NCBI GenBank assembly: GCA_946965045.2
Contig: OX337229.1
Location: 6,076,001 to 6,140,000, forward strand
Reading direction: 5' to 3'
Source of the DNA: Epithemia pelagica
Taxonomy: Eukaryota; Bacillariophyta; Bacillariophyceae; Surirellales; Surirellaceae
Length of the DNA: 64,000 bases
Below the pieces are notes generated by a model that searched no databases, was not told the DNA's origin, and saw only the letters and a program-made list of their open reading frames with translations. Positions within the stretch are counted from its first letter, which is position 1; every line of letters begins with the position of its first letter. Positions 23,006 through 32,603 of the stretch are shown here, one piece after another. The translations under genes were made by a program, and so were the position numbers.

Positions 23006-26000
23006 TTGTTGCCTCGTCGCTTGGCGACTGCCCTTGTCGTCATTGGTCGATCCTTTTCGACGGCCTTGTCGTCGTCGTCAACACGACGCTTGTCCTATGC
23101 GGAATCCTTACCCTGGGCCACCAAAAGGGTGGAAGCATTTTCCCCATCTGCTTCCACGACGACGACCGTTGTAGTCCCAAGGAGGAGGAATCTGGGAATC
23201 TTGTCGTCGTCCCTTGCACAACAACAACAACAACAACAACAAGAAGAACCGGATAAAGAATCAGCGGCACTGGAAAATGAGCTTGATGCTGCGCAAGCAC
23301 TCCTCCGTGGCGACGAGTATTCCTTGCTGGAAAAATTGATTCAAGATCGAGACGCCGACATTGCCAATGTTATCGATAGTCGTAGCATCGACAATGAGGG
23401 CAACAGCAGCTGCAGCAGTGCCAGTGACAGTGACGTAAATGTTCACAGCAAAGCAAAAGTCGACCAACCCTTGAGTTACCCAGAGTTTCTAGCCTATGTG
23501 TTGAATGCTCTGGTGGAGGATAAAAAGTGGATGAATGTGGTTTCCGTCACTGTTGACTGGGGTGAGAATCTCTTCTCAGCAAAGAACTATGGGTCAGCAG
23601 AGAAACTCTTGGAGGCGGTAACCGATCCGGCCGTCGAAGGAAAAGAACTGCAACTGATAGTCTCTTTTCGGAGCGGTGAAGACGTTAGAGGACAATATAT
23701 TGTCTTCTACCAAGACAAAGACGAGTACACCAGGTACACCGCCGACAAGGCACTGGGTCGAATCAAGGGAAACAGGGACGAATTCAAGAAATTTTGCGAG
23801 CCGCAGCTCCTACCTATCCGAGATAGCGATGAGAACGGCGTTCTCCCCACAAAAAGGGAATACGTACAAGTTCATGGCGTCAATGAATTTGACAATCCAG
23901 ACAGCAACATCCAAAACGACAAATCGTATGCGTTGGTGGTGGCCGGAGAAAGCGGCAGTGGTAAATCTGTATTTTCTTGCCTTGAATCAATGGAGCGTGG
24001 TTTTACCCCACTGTACATGTTGCTACGCATGAATAAAAACAAAAGGGAGAACGAGGGAGAGGACAAGAAAGGGGACGAAGAAAGCAACAAAGAGGAGAAA
24101 GAAGAGGGCAAGAGGACCGATGTTTCCGAGATTTACCCCAGGAAACCAAACAATGAGTTTCCACGCATACATAAGTTTTTGCAGGGGGTCCTAAACGTTC
24201 ACAAAGAAAAGAGCAGCAATCATATTGATGTCATCTATAGCTTGAAGACCAAGCTAAACGTATCACGAAACAACTGGGCGAGGGAGATTCTCAAACAAGC
24301 TTTCAAGAAATTTTGTGAAGGCGATGCAAACGCCCGATCATGGAGTGAGGGTTGTTGGTCGAGTGATGCATTGCCAAGTAAGGTTGCACTGATTCTTGAC
24401 GAGGCAACGGATATTGATCTGGTCGAGGGCTTGATTGACACTGTGAGGCAGACGTACCGCGAGATGGATGGTTTAGTCAAGGAACAGATCATTCTTGTCC
24501 TGGTGGGCACTGGTTTGGATTTAATCCGTGATGGCAATCAGGTAGGAACAAACCCTGCCTATAGCAGGCTAATTCGAATGAAAGGACCAGATCTGACAAG
24601 AAAGGGGACGAAGAAAGCAACAAAGAGGAGAAAGAAGAGGGCAAGAGGACCGATGTTTCCGAGATTTACCCCAGGAAACCAAACAATGAGTTTCCACGCA
24701 TACATAAGTTTTTGCAGGGGGTCCTAAACGTTCACAAAGAAAAGAGCAGCAATCATATTGATGTCATCTATAGCTTGAAGACCAAGCTAAACGTATCACG
24801 AAACAACTGGGCGAGGGAGATTCTCAAACAAGCTTTCAAGAAATTTTGTGAAGGCGATGCAAACGCCCGATCATGGAGCGAGGGTTGTTGGTCGAGTGAT
24901 GCATTGCCAAGTAAGGTTGCACTGATTCTTGACGAGGCAACGGATATTGATCTGGTCGAGGGCTTGATTGACACTGTGAGGCAGACGTACCGCGAGATGG
25001 ATGGTTTAGTCAAGGAACAGATCATTCTTGTCCTGGTGGGCACTGGTTTGGATTTAATCCGTGATGGCAATCAGGTAGGAACAAACCCTGCCTATAGCAG
25101 GCTAATTCGAATGAAAGGACCAGATCTGCAGCAACTTGAAAAGATAAGCGTGATAAAACCAGAAGTAAGTCGGGCAGTATCCAACGGGCTGTTCTCTCGA
25201 GTTCTCCAGACCAACGCAAGAATGCTCTTTAGAGGGATCCTCCCCGTTCTTCGGCAAGGTTTTCACTCAGTCGACGGTGACTTTGATCCTCAAGCGAAGA
25301 CAAGACGATACGAGGAAAGATTGAAGGCAATCGCATCGTTTGGCCCACTCATGGATTACGGGGTCAGGTTCTTTGTCGCCCAGAATATTGTGGGTGACTT
25401 GTCCTCACAGAGGCGTGATGAGTTGTTGAAAGAATCCTTTGTGTATCATCTATCGACGGCGATTGGACCACCACTGAGAGCACACGCAGCTGTCTCGAAA
25501 ATTCGACAGATTGAGCTAGAGAAAGTGAAAAACCTCAGGAAGCCTTCAAACGAGATCTTCAAAGTGGGCCTTGCTGTCAAGTCGGGTACCTCAGCAGCTC
25601 TCAAATACATGTCCTGTTTTGGTTTAACCTGTCCTATCCGACCCTCATTTGGCAATGAGTTGGAAGAGTTGACCGCTTTACATTACCAGCGTTTAATGGA
25701 AATCCACGGATATCGTTCGCGGCGTGTCACGCTGCGGTATGCATGGCCACCTGTGTCCAACAAACATGATGACAATATTACCGCCACGGTCATTGCGGAT
25801 CTGAAAGAGAAGCTAGCAAAGCAATCGGCGATGGAGCTACCTAACCTTTCGGTCGGACAAGAAAATGGTCGGGAGTGCATTGTCTTTTCCCAAGGAACAG
25901 CTTCTGCGCAAGGTGGGGATGTCCTTGCTCTTCTTTTCGACAACAAAAACAAGACCGGTGAGCTAGTGAAGATTCAATGCAAACATCATAGGACAATGGC

Positions 26001-26355
26001 GAGTGCCGAAAAAATTAAATCCTGGTGGGCATCCCTCGGAATTTCATTTCAAAATAGCGATTTCAGCCCCAAAGTTGGTAAAGCTGGATACTCTTACACT
26101 GGTCTGGAGGCCCTGCGCAGTCTGTTGGAGACAAGGTTACAGCAACAGCATCCATCGGCAAAAATATCTCTAGGTGATCGCATCATGGCGTGTAGCTTCC
26201 GCGTACCGCCTACTGCAGAATTCCCTATTCCCGAATACAAGCACGCCCGTGTTTGGTTTCGTGAAATGTTGGAACCGACCATATCCACATTTCAACTCCG
26301 TGACACCGAGGAGGAGGAGGAGGAGGAGGAGGAGGAGGAGGAGGAGGAGAACTAG
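23006..26355 (+). pseudogene. Crinkler/RHS-like P-loop NTPase-nuclease gene, disrupted
   Basis: The N-terminal half has an Arg/Ser-rich leader and Gln run, a conserved region around residues 155-290, then Walker A GESGSGKS (about 313-320) and Walker B VALILDEA (about 460). The C-terminal half (from 25129) includes GGDVLALLFD..GELVKIQCKHH, compatible with a PD-(D/E)xK nuclease core with Gln in the E/QxK position. NTPase plus nuclease is the architecture of Crinkler-RHS-type proteins, which occur in many eukaryotes, including non-pathogens; function here is unknown. A 533-bp tandem duplication shifts the frame, ending the first reading frame at 24727; the second runs to 26355. Without the extra copy the frame would be continuous, about 938 codons. 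The frame opens right after a TAG (23003) and has no ATG for about 175 codons, so a start codon or 5' exon is missing. The C-terminus is a Glu run. Confidence 0.7.
24063..25128 (+). repeat. 533-bp tandem duplication (24063-24595 and 24596-25128)
   Basis: The segment from ACAAGAAAGGGGACG to GGACCAGATCTG is present twice head to tail. The copies differ by at least one base (GGAGTGAGGG near 24345, GGAGCGAGGG near 24878). The unit is not a multiple of three, so it breaks the surrounding gene. The junction shows at most one base of microhomology. It could be a true recent duplication or two haplotypes placed in series by the assembler. Confidence 0.95.
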
Positions 26356-26911
26356 GTTTGAAGGTGAGGAAGTGTGAGGAAGAATCTTTTTGAAACTCAA
26401 CGACGGAAGATCACGAAGCACGAATACGTGTGTGGTGTTACTAAGGTGTTCGTGCTGATTTTCCAAGACGAAACGCTTAACATCCATGTTGTCCCGGTCA
26501 GTCTTCTACATTTTCACTCCACCGTCAGTGGGATGACGAGGAATGCCGAGTGCCTCGCATGCATCATCGACAACCCGAGGTCCAGCAAGAACACTTTTTG
26601 TTTAATAATCTTCATCATTGATGCCACCCTCAAGTAAGAAGGACGGAAGTTGTGCGCCTACTACTCGTGGATTAGAGACTACTCGTGGAATAGAGATATA
26701 GCCCGTAGTTGACAAACTTACTCTAGACAACCTCACTCATGTGCTATTTGCTATACACACTCACCTCCCGTTTCCTCAGCCCAATATCAGGGTTCGAGTC
26801 TTTCCATTGTATTTGTGTTGTGGGTATGATGGTTTGCAATCCTTTCATAACCTGTGTTATCTATCTAGGTAGATACTTGCGCGCGCATTGACTCATCATT
26901 GTGTTGTGTCG
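26356..26911. other. Intergenic between disrupted gene and CPF1
   Basis: About 550 bases at the boundary between repeat-rich and gene-dense DNA. An 87-codon frame at 26374-26637 partly overlaps antisense frames and resembles nothing I know. No repeat or RNA gene is visible. Confidence 0.5.
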
Positions 26912-29203
26912 TCAAGTTCTCCGTCGTTTGCGGCCCGATTCGTTTCGTGCTGATGCCCTCGGAGCGGGTGGTGGTTGTGGAGCCGAGTTGGCGACGTTTT
27001 GTTGGTCGTAGGCTTGTTTCATGCGGCCCATATTGGCCTTGGAAATGACACTGTGATCCACCTGGGGGCGTTCAAAGAAAAAGCGTCAGAAAATTGAGTC
27101 AACCATCATAGCACCCAACGAGAACAAACCACAACGACGACATTATCTATGAGACTTACAATGGGCGGTGGATAATCCTTTCCAATGACAAGACCGCATT
27201 TTCGTTGTACCTCAATAGGTGCCTCCCACGGTGTATAGATAAAAGCTTTGGGCATGTTCTTGAATTGAGGGAGCCATTTGCGAATGTAATCGCCGTTCCT
27301 ATTGTTGTTGTGGTGGTGTTTGTGGTGAGACGCTTGTGGTGAGAAGCGTCGTAATGAAAACAAGTGGGACCACAGGACGACGCCAAACCTGCCTGTCCGG
27401 CGGTATACTTACGGATCCGTCTTTTTGCCAAAGGCCACGGGGCTATAACAGCGAAAGTACTGATAAAAGTGTGCGGTACACGACAGCCATTGCCAATTGA
27501 AATTGTTAATACTCCAATCAGCATCAATCAACAATTCTTCAAATACTTCTGCTCCCTTTTCCTGTGTGTGACGTACAAGGAGAGATACGACAGAGTGTTG
27601 TGCAATCAAAAATGAGACGACAACTGACACACGCGAAAAGGAACTACTGCTGCACGTACCCAAGATTGCCACAAATCCCCTCGGGTCAAAAAGCATGCCA
27701 CAGCATGTCGTGCCAAATGATGAATCCATCCCGTTTCCCGTAGTTGCGTCATGATGGCATCGATAAAGGGATATCCCGTTTGCGAATTCCGCCAGGCCTG
27801 GAGCAAGGCGGGATCATCGTCCCAGGGAATTTGACGCGCCACGGGATTGTCCACCATATGATCAAAGTTGGGGGTACTGTAGCCCATGAGATAGTTGTAT
27901 TCGCGCCACAGGAGTTGACCATGCAAGGAGACGGGGGGTTTGGATCGTTCCCGGGCGGGGAATTTGGCATAGACGGCCGACAAGGCATGAAAAAAGCGAC
28001 GCGGTGACACACAACCATGTTTGACATCTAGAATATATAATACACAGACAGTGGAAAGGCAGATCCACACACACACACAAGAAAAACGCCAGCAACATGA
28101 GGGGACGTACGGCGCATTCACATATATGGTGCGGTGCATTCGTTCGGTTCGGTTGTGACTTACAGGGACTCAAGCCGGTCGTATCGACCGTCAAGGCATT
28201 GGGACTTGTCTTGGGTTTTTCAAACGTGGCGACCCAATGATGACGTTGCATCATGGTATCCAAAAGTTGTAGACCGGCCGTTTCTCCACCCAGAAAGTCG
28301 ATACCACCCTTGCCGCGGTGTTTCAATCCATCCTCCTGTTGCTGCTCCGTACTAGTATATCCCAAGTCGGTCAAGGAAGGAATGGCAAAGGCATTATTCT
28401 CCTTGCTAGTGTCAGAGTCTCGACGAAGGAGGAAGCCTAGTTTGGAACTCAACACGTCCCGACTCGGAGGAGGGGGCAGCTGGGTCACGGGTTCCACCTC
28501 GGGAGGGACTGTCAGGCTTTGGAAAATCTTGGTAAAGCCACCATAGGTGGAGGGAGCGACCTGCAATCCTCATCATTGTCGAGAGAGCGAGCGAGAGAGA
28601 TGCCGGTTGAAACAAATAAGACTGTGTTGGTATATCGTCCTTCTTGCACAATTGGAAATCGTTGCTTTCGCATTTTGCCAAACACGACAACCAACGACGT
28701 ACCTGTTGTTTGCAGTTGCTTAAATACGTGTCGAGCGGAAACAAGGTTTGGGAATCAAAGGCTCGAATGTCACACGATGCTAGTTTCTGGACGTTTTGGC
28801 GGACTTGTCGATCGACGGCCCGTACGGGAGCGGCCATGTCCTTTTCGTAAAACAAGGCTTGGGCCTTGAGGGCTTGCACGACTTGAGGAATAACCTCTCG
28901 GGGATCTCCCAGGACGACACACAATTGCTGTTGTTGTTGTTGCAGTTGGGTATTGAGTTCGTACAAACTTTCCAAGACGAAATTGGCCCGAAGGATTCCG
29001 GCCCGACGATGTGTGGTTTGTGCAAAGGGGGCTTCCGGATCAATCACGACCAAGGGCAAGACGGAGTGGGACGATTGACTGGCGGCCAACAACGAGGGAT
29101 TGTCGTGCAGACGCAATCCATTGCGAAACCAATGAATGGACAAGTCATAGTGCTTCTCCGTCGTTGTCGTTGTCGTCGTCGTTGTATCGGTGGAGCTCCC
29201 CAT
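26912..29203 (-). CDS. Cryptochrome/(6-4) photolyase family protein (CPF1-like)
   Basis: Flavoprotein that repairs UV (6-4) photoproducts with blue light and/or acts as a blue-light regulator; in diatoms CPF1 proteins are reported to do both. Six exons: 28703-29203, 28164-28560, 27660-28027, 27413-27561, 27160-27298, 26912-27061, all with GT..AG and matching phase, giving 567 residues. The antenna-domain start is SIHWFRNGLRLHDN (residues 20-33). The FAD domain begins at GLSPYVKHGCVSPRRFF (about 296). WIHHLARH carries both histidines of the (6-4) site, followed by DADWSINNFNWQWLSC, the FGKKTDPNGDYIRKWLP block and YPPPIVDHSVISKANMGRMK. The start is the first ATG (29203); the frame is open upstream to a TGA without another ATG. 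The C-terminal tail is short and basic (RKRRRT), a possible nuclear signal. The fifth block and PIVDH favour the animal-cryptochrome/(6-4) branch over CPD photolyase. Confidence 0.93.
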
Positions 29204-29724
29204 GGTCTGCCACACGGCGGTTCGCCTTGTCGTGGTGGTTGCAAAGGACGACGATCGACCCGAGAGGAGCGAGAGGCAACTCACAATGGATGCTGCTCTC
29301 GTCGTAAAGAATGGCTTCCACACTTTGACAGATTTTTTTTCTTCTTCTTCCTCCGCTGGCGGAACGTTCCGTGTTACAAAGGCTTCGTTTCACTTGTCAC
29401 TCGTCGCGGCTGTTTCTCGTTGAATGTTACAAATCATTTAGACCACTTTGGTGATTGCCATGTTCTGCTCGTTGGGAGATGTGAGATGCGCTGTCTCATT
29501 CTCTCTTTGTCATGGTGTCGACGCGTGCGTGGTGATCTTCCGAATGAGGAACGGTCTGTTTGTGCGACCGATCCTCTCACTCATAATGACCGGCCGGCGC
29601 TCTATCGCACGAGTACAGCTTCTAGGTCGCGTGTATTTTGGATTCGGAACCATTTCTCAACCGCCCATGCAATCGTATAGTCGTTGTGATCTTTTATTCT
29701 TCACCACAACGAAGGAGACGGACC
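29204..29724. other. Divergent intergenic region, CPF1 and TrmB-like gene
   Basis: About 520 bases separate the two ATGs, containing an A-rich/T-rich run at 29331-29345. It presumably holds both promoters; no element can be identified with confidence. Confidence 0.5.
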
Positions 29725-32202
29725 ATGCGCCATGTCCTTCCGGCACTCCTCCAATCAATGGCCGCCTGCTGGACGAGTAATAGGAGTATTATTCGGGGAT
29801 TCGCCGGATACCGCAGGAGAATCCGTACTGCTGCCAGTCCACCAGTATCATGGCACGAGAAGAAGAAGAACCACAACGTGATTCTGGGTGGTACCTGGAC
29901 CAGAAGGACGACGACGACAACAACGAGTTGTTGTTGTTTTGTGCCACTACTCGTGGATGCACCAATCCATGCCCATCCACGACAGCACCAACCACAAGGA
30001 CAACGACGGCCAAGGTTGTCCAATACGGTTTGGGCGGTCCACCGGAATCCAACGAGACCAACACGTGTTCGATTCTTCTCCTCCTCCGTCGACAAGGACG
30101 ACGACCCGACTGCTGCTGCTCCTGCCAAGGATGATGGATGGACCCAGGATCTCCGAGCCTGTTGGCAAGCAACCAGTTTTACAGCCAATCCTCACAGTGA
30201 CCCGGCCATGGATGGCATTTTGCAAGGTCTCGTCTCCCCCGCACCCCAAAGTTTGTTTGTATTGGAACGAGCCATTCAAAAGGCAACAACCCCATCAAGC
30301 ACACCAACAAGCACCAGCACCCGCCATTCTTCAGTTGGTGGGCAAGACGAAACCACTCGTCGTCGTATCCTGCTGGGTCCAGCACTGGCTCCCTTTACCT
30401 ATTTGCTCAAACAAGGCTATCACTTTTCGAAACCATCCGCCCTGGCCGCCACCCAACACAACAACAGTAGTGGGATTGTTGCGGGTGTGGATTGGACCAT
30501 TCGACCCATTGCTCCACAGGACGACACGAATGTCGACACCGACAAGAACAACAACAACAATGAATTGTGGGAACCCTTATTCGATTCCACGTCGAACCAA
30601 CAACAACAACATTGGGGCTGTCGAGCCTTGGCCGAACACTTGTTGGACTATATTCAGACGGAATCGCACGCGCAACGACCCATTGACGAATCTGTCGTGA
30701 CGGCCCACGTGGATCAAATCGAAGGTCGATTGCAGCAAACCTTGGGGACCGATGTCCGAGGCCGGACGGCGGCCGATACCCTGTTTTGTCTAGCCGTGGC
30801 CGGTGTCACGCGCCACAGGTTGTACAATCAACTCTTGGAGATTTGTGGGTTGGAATTGCAACGCACGGGACCTCGAGTGTCACATCGCGTCCGTGATATT
30901 CGACACGTGGTGGAAAAAGTCGCCGCTTCGGGCCTGGTCGGACCCCACGTGCAAGCCTTTTACCACGTGGCGGGAACCTGCAAACCACCACCACCAACGA
31001 GCCATGACAACAACAAGCGCCCAACCAAGGACCAGATCCGGGATGAAACCGTCTTGCAACAAATTCGAGACGAGGCACGGTTGCTCCATGCCTTGTCGCC
31101 GCGACCCTTGATGTGGATGTGGAAATTTTCCAAGCGTCAACCCAAAGCCAAGGAACAACGACAGCAACAAGGACGACGACAGGGTCCTTCTTCTTCTTCT
31201 TCTTCTTCTTCTTCTTTGGATCGTAGTAGTAGTTCCCAAGCCCACGAGGGTGGACCACCAGTACGCGTGTTGTACGAAACCAAGTGGTTGGACCACTTCC
31301 AGGCCAATACAACCACAGCAACAAAACCACTGGTCGTGGATCTGGGATGTGGATTTGGAGCTTCCTTGTTGGGACTGGCCAGTTTGGAGAATTCTGTTAC
31401 ACCCACCAATGTCGTCTTGCCGTCACATTTACCCTCCACCAGCAGCCCGGCGGATGCTGCCGCCTTGGCATGGTCCGAGTGTCACTTTGTGGGCTGTGAC
31501 TTGTCTCAATTGGCCATTCGATATGGTCGGGGCATGGCACACCGATGGGGATTGGAGGACCGATTGCAATTTTGTCATGCGTCGGTCCAACATGTGTTGG
31601 AGCAAGTCGAACACGAGTATTCGGGACCAGTCGCCGGCATTTTGATTCAATTTCCGTCGCCCTATCGACTGCCAGTTGGAGGAGAAGAATCATCCTTCTT
31701 GTCCAGTGGCAATAGCCAATTGCCCACTGATACAAAGTCTGGATTCATGATTACAAACGACTTGATGATGCAAATTGTTCGTATCCTCACAAAATCGCAA
31801 GGACACTTGCTCATTCAATCCAATTGTGAAGATGTGGCCATTCATTTACAGAAATTGGCCAAGGATTGTGGAATGCAAAACATTGTTCTGGATCCACCCA
31901 ATAGTAGTAGCACTGCCAAAACGACCGCGAAACAAGACAAGGATGTCCAAACCCCCAGCAACCACCATGACAACAACAACAACGGGATGGAAGAACGATT
32001 GACGGAACGAACACGACGATGGCTAGAGCTACTGGGTGACGATGCAACCACCATGGATCGGGCCAGAGGTCCGGAATGGTCCTCGGTGCCCTTGTTACCA
32101 CCAGGGTGTCGAACGGAAACAGAAGTTTCGTGTGAATTCAATGGCACTCCCGTCCATCGATGTATCCTGAGACCCGCACCGAAGCAACGGCGTCGTCCTT
32201 GA
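29725..32202 (+). CDS. TrmB-like class I SAM-dependent methyltransferase, probably organellar
   Basis: Single-exon gene, 825 residues from the first ATG (29725); the frame opens earlier without an ATG. The N-terminus (MRHVLPALLQSM, then many Arg/Ser/Thr and almost no acidic residues) looks like a mitochondrial or plastid presequence. The Rossmann methyltransferase fold starts at VVDLGCGFGASLLG (about 536, SAM motif I), followed by FVGCDLSQLAIRYG (motif II) and ILIQFPSPYRLP (about 637), in the place of the NFPDPW-like motif of tRNA m7G46 methyltransferase TrmB. GFMITNDLMMQIVRILTKSQ and the C-terminal TETEVSCEFNGTPV match the TrmB order. The proposed role is N7-methylation of guanine in tRNA; the altered motif and a 500-residue N-terminal extension with low-complexity Gln/Ser runs mean the substrate is uncertain. 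Confidence 0.75.
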   Translation: MRHVLPALLQSMAACWTSNRSIIRGFAGYRRRIRTAASPPVSWHEKKKNHNVILGGTWTRRTTTTTTSCCCFVPLLVDAPIHAHPRQHQPQGQRRPRLSNTVWAVHRNPTRPTRVRFFSSSVDKDDDPTAAAPAKDDGWTQDLRACWQATSFTANPHSDPAMDGILQGLVSPAPQSLFVLERAIQKATTPSSTPTSTSTRHSSVGGQDETTRRRILLGPALAPFTYLLKQGYHFSKPSALAATQHNNSSGIVAGVDWTIRPIAPQDDTNVDTDKNNNNNELWEPLFDSTSNQQQQHWGCRALAEHLLDYIQTESHAQRPIDESVVTAHVDQIEGRLQQTLGTDVRGRTAADTLFCLAVAGVTRHRLYNQLLEICGLELQRTGPRVSHRVRDIRHVVEKVAASGLVGPHVQAFYHVAGTCKPPPPTSHDNNKRPTKDQIRDETVLQQIRDEARLLHALSPRPLMWMWKFSKRQPKAKEQRQQQGRRQGPSSSSSSSSSLDRSSSSQAHEGGPPVRVLYETKWLDHFQANTTTATKPLVVDLGCGFGASLLGLASLENSVTPTNVVLPSHLPSTSSPADAAALAWSECHFVGCDLSQLAIRYGRGMAHRWGLEDRLQFCHASVQHVLEQVEHEYSGPVAGILIQFPSPYRLPVGGEESSFLSSGNSQLPTDTKSGFMITNDLMMQIVRILTKSQGHLLIQSNCEDVAIHLQKLAKDCGMQNIVLDPPNSSSTAKTTAKQDKDVQTPSNHHDNNNNGMEERLTERTRRWLELLGDDATTMDRARGPEWSSVPLLPPGCRTETEVSCEFNGTPVHRCILRPAPKQRRRP

Positions 32203-32603
32203 CGAGAGAGAAAGAGAGAAAGAGAGGAGAGGAGAGCGAAGCATTCCTGTACTATACGTACAAAAATAGCAGCATCATCAGCACAGGGGGAAACTGGGGA
32301 TTTTCATGTCCATGTACAGGATGATACGGAAACACGAATACAGACTACAGACGGAAAACAGAAATCACCAAATGACGAGACTTGAACCTTACAAATTTGG
32401 AATTGACTTCACAATGGATGAATGTGGTTGAGTATTAGGTTCATCATCCTGACTCTCCCAGACAGATACGAATCGTGATCTTTCGAGACACAAAGTTTTG
32501 TTGTTGGGCATACCGAGACACCTCCTATCGCATCCATCTCGACGATTCGTCACTCAGACTGCTGCATCTATTTGTACAAGGGCTATGCCTATAGAACATT
32601 ACG
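32203..32603. other. Convergent 3' region
   Basis: About 400 bases between two convergent stop codons. A GA-rich run (32205-32238) follows the first stop directly. No gene is seen. Confidence 0.5.

Noticed and set aside
26785-26815. tRNA B-box-like GGTTCGAGTCT
   Set aside because: No A box, acceptor stem or anticodon arm can be folded around it. The same applies to GGTTCAAGTCTCG on the minus strand near 32385.
28796-29680. 294-codon plus-strand frame opposite CPF1
   Set aside because: Antisense shadow of a well-supported exon with no family match.
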